Of a stretch of DNA of 18,323 bases, positions 11,001-16,433 are shown one piece after another. The notes under the pieces were generated by a model that ran no database searches, was not told the DNA's origin, and worked only from the letters and a program-made list of their open reading frames with translations. The position numbers and the translations under genes are program-made. Origin of the DNA: F23-D06 sp947167635 (lineage in GTDB: Bacteria > Bacteroidota > Bacteroidia > Bacteroidales > WCHB1-69); NCBI GenBank assembly GCA_947167635.1, contig CAMVIT010000050.1:1-18323 (forward strand), read 5' to 3'. Every line of letters begins with the position of its first letter. Positions within the stretch are counted from its first letter, which is position 1.

Positions 11001-11600
11001 CCCGGACAAACGTACCGCATATTCGTGCGGACTGTCTGTGGCTCGAACAGCCATTCGGAATGGTCAGAGCCACTGGAGATCACCCCAGACTGTGGAATTA
11101 TCAGCCAATTGCCCTACACGGAGACGTTCGACACTTACGGAACAGACAGTGAGACGGCCTTCCCCGATTGTTGGCGCCGCATCCTGACCCCTGCATCCTA
11201 CTCTTACTATCCCATCGTTTCGTCTGAAGTTTCCGCCAGCGGTGTCGGGTCGATGCTCTTCCTCGCCAACTCCTTCAGCGATGATTGGGCCATCACCCCC
11301 GCATTCGCCCCGAATCTCTCCTTTGATAGCATCCAGCTGGATTTCAGCTACTTCCAGGAAGCTGGTGCGGTTCCGGGTTGGGACACGATGTTCATCGGCG
11401 TGATGAGCAGTCCTTACGATGCCGCCTCCTTCGTGCCGGTCGATACCATCACCCTCCAGAGCTGGGGCGTGTGGGAGCCGCATTCCGTACTCCTTGACCA
11501 CTACTACGGCGACGGACGGTATGTGGCGTTCCGCTACCACTGCCCCGCCTATTTGGGCAAGGTGTTCATCGACGACGTGGTATTTTCTGTAAGACCTGAT
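1309..11600 (+). repeat. Tandem array of 13 FN3 + jelly-roll modules
   Basis: The jelly-roll half of each module starts (LPY-like motif) at about 1594, 2380, 3178, 3997, 4741, 5574, 6354, 7154, 7938, 8736, 9536, 10325 and 11108, a period of about 744-833 bases. Each is preceded by a fibronectin-III domain of about 90-95 residues. Modules 1-10 have the FED..EN..W jelly-roll with WAYRDIYF, QRLYFLW and AIDNI motifs. Modules 11-13 have a divergent form starting ESFDTYG, ENFDDY or ETFDTYG with a C-W pair soon after, a GVM(T/S)(D/S)P motif and D(D/N)L or DDV near the end. The repeats are clear in protein but well diverged in DNA, so this is an old expansion rather than recent slippage. Modules 8 and 9 share YVSNNNGVSNT. 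Confidence 0.85.
5053..5060 (+). other. Frameshift site: one base missing in module 5
   Basis: The first frame reads CAA GAT TAG and stops. In the frame used from 5139 onward, reading from 5055 gives TTA GTA AGA ATC TAT TTA GAC (LVRIYLD), which matches the D-Y-V-(K/R)-(V/I)-(F/Y)-L-G stretch of other modules. Adding one base to make GAT TAY GTA AGA restores DYVRIYLD exactly. From 730 to 11858 there are 11,129 bases, two more than a multiple of three, as one lost base predicts. There is no homopolymer or slippery heptamer at the site. It may be a real inactivating deletion or an assembly error. Confidence 0.85.
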
Positions 11601-11858
11601 GTCGGGATTCCCGAGCGTGACATCGACCAACTCTTGCATCTCTACCCCAACCCCACGACAGGCAAATGCATCGTCCGCAACGAGCAAGACCTCATCGAGC
11701 AGTTGGAGGTATATGACATGTACGGAAAACGAATAGAGCAGCACTTTGTGCGTGATTACCAGACGGTCATAGACCTCTCCACCCGTGCCTCCGGCGTCTA
11801 TTTCGTGCGTGTGACCACCGAACAGGGCACTATCACCAAACGGGTGGTGAAACGGTAG
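5139..11858 (+). CDS. Giant T9SS surface protein, 3' part with sorting domain
   Basis: This frame continues the protein after the frameshift: the rest of module 5, modules 6-13, then the C-terminal tail. The sense frame is already readable from about 5055; the TTG at 5139 and the first ATG at 5160 lie inside a jelly-roll domain and have no signal peptide, so neither looks like a native start. The last 76 residues (from about 11631) are a T9SS type A sorting domain: LYPNPTTGK, then YDMYGKRI, LSTRASGVYFVRV and a basic end TKRVVKR. Such tails direct outer-membrane passage and usually surface attachment. About 2,230 codons without a stop after the frameshift argue that the break is recent or artefactual. 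Base composition rises from AT-richer early modules to clearly GC-richer modules 10-13. Intact, the protein would have about 3,709 residues. Confidence 0.87.
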   Translation: MNLTDQWMHKSFAVDSTHAGAQRLYILWNNNYDSGTNPPAAIDNISINVVNCGVPDNMVSYPQDTSATLSWSSGSAGVTSSYVLAYRMLHDSVYTVLTTQDTLLTIQGLIPNTDYIWHVRSLCSASDTSEWSSDAIFTTTQTLSHLPYLCSFDNSAENSHWAIVNGSDENQWVIGNATGYGDNNALYISNDSGTTNAYTITENASVWAYRDVFFDNSYTEYQLSFDFKGVGQGNNDYMKVFVGSPAVPSGTTTPAGAMQLGTAISSVNDWTHYAFTLDSTYSGVQRIYFLWVNNNSIGVQPPAAVDNLTVVGSDCAIPSELVLTGMTNHTVALAWTPTSDNPVSYTVSVRQARSTATSEYTTTDTFLTVSGLTPSAAYFCKVRANCSANDHSGWSSDLSVQMPAALPYICDFEDANERNAWQFVNGTYNNQWYIGNAVSLSGDYSLYISNNGGVTYAYSYPYNSSYVWAYRDIYFDPSDSVYILSFDIRGVGGSSFQYSAYANVYIGTPAIPNGSAVPDGLTALETGLCGMSAWTTKTYTIDYSHAGLQRLYFFWRNAGYTVANPPAAIDNIAIDGTPCNHVPSNLTAQAMDTLANLSWTLPGGSSVYYTIAYKSQTDTNFSYITTQDEHITLGNLIPTTIYIWKVRAHCTTTDFSNWSSESTFQTTVTVAHIPYQGGFEDPSENANWMIVNSTYTNQWFIGNAVNNGGNNALYVSNNNGVSNTYTMNTESYVWAYRDFYFTPNYQDYLISFDIRSFGELYSNIPYDYVKVFLGPPAIPAYNNIPSGATQLGSEYLNDSIWHTETFTVNSSNAGYQRLYFLWRNDGSYGTNPPGAIDNISITPVGCGTPRYLTVSQMWEDSAELSWPAIYQADSYTAAYRRASDSTYSYVMTTDNHILLTNLLPMTNYLVKVRTDCDTSQGAWSDEFQFSTTALPYFCGFEEAGENACWTLDGGMNNHKWYIGHAVHCDGDSALYVSNNNGVSNTFSDNVNAQIWAYRDIYFNPQYSEYLMEFDIRSYGYPGASVDYVRVFLGPPATPSGSYTPANAEVIGDFYGMTNWNHFRFVINGSHAGMQRLYFLWRQQVAGTNNPLAGAVDNISIVGSPCSIPTELTVSDLADVTAVVSWSPGACGITNDYTVGYRMSSDTGWYELSTTDTFLLLQNLQSSTQYTWRVRKSCVPSFASQWSDVSTFFTEATEAQLPYFCGFEESDENRDWRLLGVSTNRWYIGQAAQQAGQYALYVSNDNGATNAYDVYGSMTNSWAYRDIYFTPGYSEYQIAFDFRGLGQSGDDRTRIFLGPPTQVEPNGTYSITIPSELEELGNGLNTDAVWTSHSFTVDSTHAGHQRLYFLWCNGFYEGTNPPGAVDNIMVYGGTCAAPHDLTVTATSTTSISFTPADTSDQNWEAVIVEEGQPIDTTQLIALTSTAYTFDNLHKDRLYTIYVRTNCGDSQSAWCSTSQRTDCGTITDIPYLESFDTYGTGSNLDGYSAFPRCWSRLYSSYIVAPYPFIFPNGYYSSPGSLYFQPSNGHNVAITPEFDSSIPLNTLQASFKFKANTTAPNSILVVGVMTDPNDFATFTPVDTVFPNPYALTSWIDRTVSLASYTGNGHYLAFMQENFSNPLTPVSMDNLTVEYLSACPLPTNVTAEPITHDSVLVDWQPGGSEIAWRVVVVPNGNTPESGTPVQTGTHPIVIGGLADNTMYDVFVQSDCGSSSSSWCTPTTFMTTCAPVVDLPYSENFDDYTWMSSYIVRPDCWIFPVTYADYPRIDWNTYGYYGMESKALLFKSDTSVSATAVTQPFGVDIHSLRAQFRLSADHEYIAGCMEVGVMSDPYDLSTFESVQVFSIAQYDTWQDVTVDFRNTAMTGTNRHIAFRQVGLHSSNMAMWLDDLIVYQADDCDAPSALTAHDLTSTSATISFEPSHSSSSQWEYVACAPGVSPNTQTPVATANTSFVVDNLTPGQTYRIFVRTVCGSNSHSEWSEPLEITPDCGIISQLPYTETFDTYGTDSETAFPDCWRRILTPASYSYYPIVSSEVSASGVGSMLFLANSFSDDWAITPAFAPNLSFDSIQLDFSYFQEAGAVPGWDTMFIGVMSSPYDAASFVPVDTITLQSWGVWEPHSVLLDHYYGDGRYVAFRYHCPAYLGKVFIDDVVFSVRPDVGIPERDIDQLLHLYPNPTTGKCIVRNEQDLIEQLEVYDMYGKRIEQHFVRDYQTVIDLSTRASGVYFVRVTTEQGTITKRVVKR
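11631..11858 (+). other. T9SS type A sorting domain (Por_Secre_tail-like)
   Basis: This segment encodes the 75-residue C-terminal domain of the giant protein. Visible landmarks are LYPNPTTGK at its start, a central YDMYGKRIEQ beta-strand, the LSTRASGVYFVRV motif and a Lys/Arg-rich terminus. The order matches type A sorting tails of Bacteroidota, which are recognised by the T9SS and normally removed when the cargo is attached to the surface. Confidence 0.85.
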
Positions 11859-11890
11859 TGTTCCGTTGCATTTCTTGAAACCCATTTGTA

Positions 11891-11923
11891 GAGACGCGCT
11901 ATGGCACGTCTCAACATTTTTTT
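11891..11923 (+). terminator. Rho-independent terminator after the giant gene
   Basis: GAGACG at 11891-11896 pairs with CGTCTC at 11907-11912; inner pairs extend the stem with one C-A mismatch. A run of seven T follows at 11917-11923. It lies 33 bases after the stop of the giant gene and before the convergent gldH-like gene. No matching T-run exists on the other strand, so it mainly serves the plus strand. Confidence 0.7.
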
Positions 11924-11957
11924 ACCTTTGCCGCATCCTGAAGGTGGCCCGCACCCT

Positions 11958-12467
11958 CTACTTCTTCGGCACCACGTTCAAGTCCAACGAGATGAACCCC
12001 AGATTGTCGTATTTCGGCATCTTGCGATAGAAGGTGACGGTGTAGCGCCCCTTTTGTGTCAATGTCTTGCCGGGGAATGCGACAAGCCTCATGGAATTTA
12101 CACTGCCTTGGGAAAAAGGTGTAATATCCTTGTTCTGCTTGGGGTCGAAATTGAGCACGCTGGTGACGAAGGATTCCATGCCGTCAGGGGCGGTGAGCGT
12201 GATGTTGACAGGAATCGTTTCGTCCACCACCACGGTGGTGTCATACTTTAGGTAAAATTCAATGCTATACTCACTTATGGTGTCAATGTTGTCGAAACCA
12301 TATTGGATGACCTGCTCCTCAAACGTCCAGTTGCCATTGGGGAATTCATGTGTTACCTTGATGGGCTCCTTCTGCCGGGGTGCACGATGGCAGCTTGTGC
12401 CTATTGCGCTGATGGTGAGGATGATGAGTGCGATAACTATAAAATGTTGATAAATTCTTTTTTTCAT
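11958..12467 (-). CDS. gldH: GldH-like gliding/T9SS-associated lipoprotein
   Basis: A 169-residue predicted lipoprotein. The ATG at 12467 is preferred to an upstream in-frame TTG at 12485 because it opens a proper signal: MKKR, a hydrophobic stretch, then AIGTSC with the lipidated Cys at residue 26. The mature part is beta-rich, with NWTFEEQVIQYGF, then YSIEFYLKYD, and a late GRYTVTFYRKMPK..NLGFISLDL segment. This pattern of an early Trp, a Y-x-I-x-F/L strand and a G-x-Y-x-(F/V) strand near the end resembles GldH lipoproteins, first described in gliding Flavobacterium and common in non-gliding Bacteroidales. Its exact role is unclear; GldH is required for gliding in flavobacteria. It converges on the T9SS cargo gene and diverges from the RNase H gene. 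The family call is by eye; it could be another small envelope lipoprotein. Confidence 0.6.
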   Translation of the reverse strand: MKKRIYQHFIVIALIILTISAIGTSCHRAPRQKEPIKVTHEFPNGNWTFEEQVIQYGFDNIDTISEYSIEFYLKYDTTVVVDETIPVNITLTAPDGMESFVTSVLNFDPKQNKDITPFSQGSVNSMRLVAFPGKTLTQKGRYTVTFYRKMPKYDNLGFISLDLNVVPKK

Positions 12468-12531
12468 ACTCGAAGTTTCTTTCAATTTAAACTACTTTTG
12501 CATCTGGATTCTGTGGTCGTAAACACGGCTG

Positions 12532-12539
12532 CAAAAATA
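12532..12539 (-). promoter_or_regulatory. -7 promoter element for the gldH-like gene
   Basis: On the minus strand this reads TATTTTTG followed by CAGCC, a full match to TAnnTTTG. It lies 64 bases upstream of the ATG at 12467. I saw no good -33 element. Confidence 0.6.
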
Positions 12540-12551
12540 CATTAATTCTGC

Positions 12552-12559
12552 CATCTTTG
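12552..12559 (+). promoter_or_regulatory. Candidate -7 element for the RNase H gene
   Basis: CATCTTTG differs from TAnnTTTG by one base (C for the first T) and lies 58 bases before the ATG at 12618. It sits only 12 bases from the divergent gldH-side element, so both genes would be driven from the same 130-base gap. Confidence 0.4.
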
Positions 12560-12617
12560 CGCATGGGATGGCAATGTTGCGGCAACTGTCGCAAAACATT
12601 CACTTAAAAGACGATAA

Positions 12618-13259
12618 ATGGCAACAAAGAGAAAATATTATGTGGTTTGGGCCGGTGTGAAGCCCGGTGTTTACGACAATTGGAACGACTGCAAGGCGCA
12701 AGTTCTGCATTTTGAGGGCGCAAAATACAAGTCCTTCGAGACTGAACAGGCGGCCATCTCGGCATTTAAGGAGGGCTATGCTGCCTATTACCGCAACCAT
12801 CCTTCGCCGCAAAGCGGCATCCCCTTGCTGCTTCTGAAAGAGGAGGCACCGAAGCCCATCCTCGAGAGCCTGTCGGTGGATGCCGCCTGGAACACGGTAA
12901 CCAAGATGATGGAGTACCGCGGGGTCTATGTGGCCACACGGGAGGTCTGGTTCCACAAGGGACCGTTCCCCAACGCCTCCAACAACATCGGCGAGTTCCT
13001 GGCCTTGGTGCACGGCATCTCCCTCTGCAAGCAGCGCAACCTCGATATCCCCATCTATACCGACAGCATCACGGCCATGGCCTGGGTGCGGCACAAGAAA
13101 CACAAGTCCATCATCCTCCCCACAGCGGAGAACGCCGTCCTTTTCGACATGATGACCCGTGCGGAGAACTGGTTGAAAAACAATACCTACGACAATCCTA
13201 TCTATAAGTGGAACACCCCCCTTTGGGGTGAGATCCCCGCCGATTTCGGGCGGAAGTGA
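12618..13259 (+). CDS. rnhA: Viroplasmin-domain ribonuclease H
   Basis: A 213-residue enzyme predicted to cut the RNA strand of RNA-DNA hybrids in the cytoplasm (R-loops, primers). Residues about 5-50 form a caulimovirus-type viroplasmin domain (YYVVWAGVKPGVYDNW, then FEGAKYKSF), which in related proteins binds hybrid nucleic acid. The RNase H domain follows; the likely catalytic acids are D88 (SVDAAW), E126 (NNIGEFLAL), D149 (YTDS) and D209 (PADFG). The start is the ATG at 12618, directly giving MATKRKYYVVW. The length is normal for this two-domain form in Bacteroidota. Its last 62 bases overlap the 3' end of the convergent radical SAM gene, so D209 is encoded within the overlap. It is probably transcribed alone. 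Confidence 0.88.
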   Translation: MATKRKYYVVWAGVKPGVYDNWNDCKAQVLHFEGAKYKSFETEQAAISAFKEGYAAYYRNHPSPQSGIPLLLLKEEAPKPILESLSVDAAWNTVTKMMEYRGVYVATREVWFHKGPFPNASNNIGEFLALVHGISLCKQRNLDIPIYTDSITAMAWVRHKKHKSIILPTAENAVLFDMMTRAENWLKNNTYDNPIYKWNTPLWGEIPADFGRK

Positions 13260-15024
13260 GCTGCGCGATGCGCTTGCGGTTCTCCGGCAGCTTGGGGAAA
13301 AAGAAGATGTGCTGGTCCTTGCGCTCCTCCATGCGCTTGGGTACATATACCGGCTTGCCATTATACGGATTGTACTCCAGGTAATACAAGGCCGTCGAGA
13401 AGGTCATCGGTGTGGGCGTGAAATCCTGCACCTGATCGGTGATAAGATGGTGCTTTTGCGTGATGTCACATAATGCGGCCATCTTACCGATGGTGCAACC
13501 CGGATGCGACCCGATAAAGTAGGGGATCAGCTGCTGGTTCTTGCCGCATTGCCGGTTGGCTTGCATGAATTTCTCCAAAAAGAGCAGAAACTTGTCAAAA
13601 TCGGGTTTCCGCATCAACTTGAGCACCTCGGGGTCGGTGTGCTCCGGCGCCACTTTCAGACGCCCCGACACATGATGCTCCACCAACTGTCGCAGATATT
13701 GCGACTGTCCGTTGCGCTCGTCCTCCTTGCGGTCGTCGTTCAACAGCATCTCGTAGCGGATGCCGCTGCCGATGGTGACATGCTTGACGCCCGGCATTTT
13801 CCTCACTGTTTCGTACAAATCCACCAAAGGTTTGTGGTTCAGCTGCATGTTGGGACAAATCTTGGGTGAGAGGCATGATGGGCGCGGACAGGTGCGGCAC
13901 TTCTCCAAGTCAAGGCCCTCCATGCGGAACATGTTGGCCGAAGGACCGCCTAAGTCGCTGATATGCCCCTTGAAATAAGGACGTTGCACCAAGTCGCGCA
14001 CCTCCGCGAGGATGGATTCGTTGGAACGAGAGGCGATCTGCTTGCCCTGATGGGCCGCGATGGCACAGAAACTGCAGCCTCCGAAGCAGCCACGGTGCAG
14101 CGTGATGGAGTTTTTGATCATCTCGAAAGCCGGTATCTCGCCACGTTTCAGATACTTGGGATGCGGGGCGTTCATCATCCGGTCGAAGAGCGCGAAACTG
14201 TCCATCTCGGCTTCCGTGGCCACGGGGTAGGGGGGCTGTACCACCAGCACCTGCTCGCCGTAGGGTTGCACCAGCATTCTTTGCTCGCGTTTGTTGGATT
14301 CTGTCTCGAACTTGACGAAATCCTCCCCATATTTGCACTTGTCTTTCAACTCGGCCTCGTAGGAGTGCAGCCGGATGCAATGCGCTTGCCGGTAGTTTTC
14401 ACCATCCTTGTCCATATATGCAATTTGGCGGCATTCGGAGAGATGGCTGCGCCAGTCTGTGTGTCGGAACAACTGCGCCAGGGCAATGATGGGGCGCTCG
14501 CCCATTCCATACACCAGCACATCGGCGCCGCTGTCGGCCAGGATGCTGGGCTTGAGCGAGTCGCTCCAGTAGTCGTAATGTGACAGGCGACGCATAGAGG
14601 CCTCGATGCCGCCCAGCACCACGGGCACATCGGGGAAAAGTTGCTTCAGGATGCGGGCATATATCGTGGTGGCGTAGTCGGGCCGGAAGCCGGCCTTGCC
14701 ACCGGCGGTGTAGGCGTCGTCGCTGCGCAGCCGCTTGTTGGCGGTGTAGTGGTTGACCATTGAGTCCATATTGCCGGAGGTGACCCCGAAGAAGAGCCGG
14801 GGCTTGCCTAACTTCTTGAAATCGCGCAGGTCGTCCTGCCAGTTGGGTTGGGGCAGGATGGCCACGCGCAGGCCCTCGCGCTCCAGTACGCGCCCGATGA
14901 CCGCTGCTCCGAAGGAAGGATGGTCCACGTAGGCGTCGCCGTTCACAATGATGACATCCACATAATCCCAACCCAAGTAGTCTAACTCTTTCTTGGTGAT
15001 TGGAAGAAAATGTTTGTCGTTCAT
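13198..15024 (-). CDS. ygiQ: YgiQ-family (UPF0313) radical SAM protein
   Basis: A 608-residue cytoplasmic iron-sulfur protein. The N-terminal third is the YgiQ-specific domain (VDVIIVNGDAYVDHPSFG, then VLGGIEASMRRLSHYDYW and YGMGERP). The radical SAM core carries the CxxxCxxC cluster motif at C313, C317 and C320 (RGCFGGCSFC), which binds 4Fe-4S and S-adenosylmethionine. A second Cys group at C376, C379, C384 and C390 (CRTCPRPSCLSPKIC) may hold another metal site. DFTPTPMTFST near residue 534 is a conserved C-terminal motif. The reaction is not established for the family. The ATG at 15024 lies 23 bases after the DUF389 stop, so it is probably the third gene of the hisS operon. Its C-terminal tail is antisense to the end of the RNase H gene. 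Confidence 0.9.
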   Translation of the reverse strand: MNDKHFLPITKKELDYLGWDYVDVIIVNGDAYVDHPSFGAAVIGRVLEREGLRVAILPQPNWQDDLRDFKKLGKPRLFFGVTSGNMDSMVNHYTANKRLRSDDAYTAGGKAGFRPDYATTIYARILKQLFPDVPVVLGGIEASMRRLSHYDYWSDSLKPSILADSGADVLVYGMGERPIIALAQLFRHTDWRSHLSECRQIAYMDKDGENYRQAHCIRLHSYEAELKDKCKYGEDFVKFETESNKREQRMLVQPYGEQVLVVQPPYPVATEAEMDSFALFDRMMNAPHPKYLKRGEIPAFEMIKNSITLHRGCFGGCSFCAIAAHQGKQIASRSNESILAEVRDLVQRPYFKGHISDLGGPSANMFRMEGLDLEKCRTCPRPSCLSPKICPNMQLNHKPLVDLYETVRKMPGVKHVTIGSGIRYEMLLNDDRKEDERNGQSQYLRQLVEHHVSGRLKVAPEHTDPEVLKLMRKPDFDKFLLFLEKFMQANRQCGKNQQLIPYFIGSHPGCTIGKMAALCDITQKHHLITDQVQDFTPTPMTFSTALYYLEYNPYNGKPVYVPKRMEERKDQHIFFFPKLPENRKRIAQLTSARNRRGSHPKGGCSTYR

Positions 15025-15047
15025 TATGATTGGATTAAAAGAAAAGT

Positions 15048-16421
15048 CTAATGTATCACTTTAAGTTCTTCCACCTCCATTCTGACCTTGAGCCACTCCA
15101 CGATTTTCTTCTCGGCGGCGGTGTTGGCGGTACCCTCTTTCCATTGGATGAGCACGATGGGCACGCTGTGGTGCTCAAGCGTCTTGGGATCGAATTGCTC
15201 CATTTCGGAGATGGCGAATCCTTTGATGTTGGGGTATTGCACATGGATTTCCTTTGCAATCTGGCCGGAGAGCGTCTCTGCATTGCGAGCGGAGCTCAGT
15301 TGGCCTTGAAGTTGGCTGATGAGGGAGTCTTGCTGTTCGATGCGCAGGTCTTTCTTGTTGATGATGTCCTCGATGATCTCGTTCTGCTTGGTGATATCGA
15401 TGGCCTCCCCGGTCTGCTTGACAATCAGTTTGGTGCGGGTGAGGCCGTATTGGTTTTGCAGCGTGTTTTGCAATTCAGTGATCTCGCTCTTCGACAGGGG
15501 GCGCCCCACCAGCGACAGGGTGACACTCTGTTCTTTGGCGTGATAGTCGCGGACGGAGTTGACGATTTGGATGTTCTGGAAACTTTCGCTCTCTTGGGTG
15601 TCGTTCACAAATTTGATGGCCTGGGAGTTGAAAGCGGCTTGCCGTACCACGTCGATGGCCAGTATGATGCTGGGTACCAGTACGATGATGGTGAATATGG
15701 TGATGATACGCTTGACGGCGCGCTTACGTCCGGGTTCCACATACTGTATCTGGGGAAAAGAGAGGAAACGGACCATCACGAAGGTGGCGAGGGCGATGAA
15801 GAAGGAGTTGAGGAAGAAGAGGTAGAAGGCCCCGAAGAAGTACTTGAACTGTGCGGTGGCGAGACCGTAGCCGGCCGTGCAGAGCGGCGGCATCAAGGCG
15901 GTGGCGATGGCCACGCCCGAGATGACGGTGATGGACTGCGATTTGCGGGAGGTGGCCACGATGCCGGCCAAACCTCCGAAAAAGGCGATGAACACGTCGA
16001 AGATGGTGGGCCGGGTGCGCGCCAGCAGCTCCGACTGCGCGTCGCCGAGCGGCGAGAGCAGGAAGTACAGGAAAGAGGCCAACAGACTGACCAACACCAT
16101 AATGCCGAGGTTCTTGACGGATTTCTGCAGCAGGTATTCATCCATTATGCCCACGGAGAGCCCGATGCCGTTGATGGGCCCCATCAGCGGTGAAATCAAC
16201 ATGGCGCCGATGATGACGGCGGTGGAGTTCACATTCAACCCTACGGAGGCCACGATGATGGCGAACACGAGAATCCACATGTTCATCCCTCGGAACTCCA
16301 CACTCTTGGATATGGTGTCGATGGTGGCCTCATAGTCGGTGTCTTCGCGCAGTTGGGCGAAATCCTTGACCTTGCGCCACAGGAGCCTGAGTTTTGCCTT
16401 GAAGGATTGCTTTTCGGACAT
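15048..16421 (-). CDS. DUF389 family integral membrane protein
   Basis: A 457-residue inner-membrane protein of unknown function. After a basic cytoplasmic stretch of about 45 residues come several hydrophobic segments, roughly at 48-62, 67-92, 104-123, 141-156, 163-188, 194-219 and 238-258. Conserved family motifs are visible: AMLISPLMGPI at 73-83 and GVAIATALMPPLCTAG at 169-184. The part after residue 260 is soluble, with an alpha/beta stretch (SVTLSLVGRPLSKSEI) and a predicted coiled coil around 350-395 (rich in Ile, Leu, Gln, Asp). The core matches DUF389 (TIGR00341-like) proteins; the coiled-coil C-terminus is an extension of the kind seen in larger members. It starts 12 bases after the hisS stop, and ygiQ follows after 23 bases, so the three are probably co-transcribed. 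I would not assign a substrate. Confidence 0.85.
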   Translation of the reverse strand: MSEKQSFKAKLRLLWRKVKDFAQLREDTDYEATIDTISKSVEFRGMNMWILVFAIIVASVGLNVNSTAVIIGAMLISPLMGPINGIGLSVGIMDEYLLQKSVKNLGIMVLVSLLASFLYFLLSPLGDAQSELLARTRPTIFDVFIAFFGGLAGIVATSRKSQSITVISGVAIATALMPPLCTAGYGLATAQFKYFFGAFYLFFLNSFFIALATFVMVRFLSFPQIQYVEPGRKRAVKRIITIFTIIVLVPSIILAIDVVRQAAFNSQAIKFVNDTQESESFQNIQIVNSVRDYHAKEQSVTLSLVGRPLSKSEITELQNTLQNQYGLTRTKLIVKQTGEAIDITKQNEIIEDIINKKDLRIEQQDSLISQLQGQLSSARNAETLSGQIAKEIHVQYPNIKGFAISEMEQFDPKTLEHHSVPIVLIQWKEGTANTAAEKKIVEWLKVRMEVEELKVIH

Positions 16422-16433
16422 GACGGTGGAATG

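Noticed and set aside
15051..16193. Plus-strand open frame of 380 codons opposite the DUF389 gene
   Set aside because: The minus strand encodes a clear membrane protein with family motifs. The antisense frame is rich in Asp, Glu and Gly, as expected from reading hydrophobic codons backwards.
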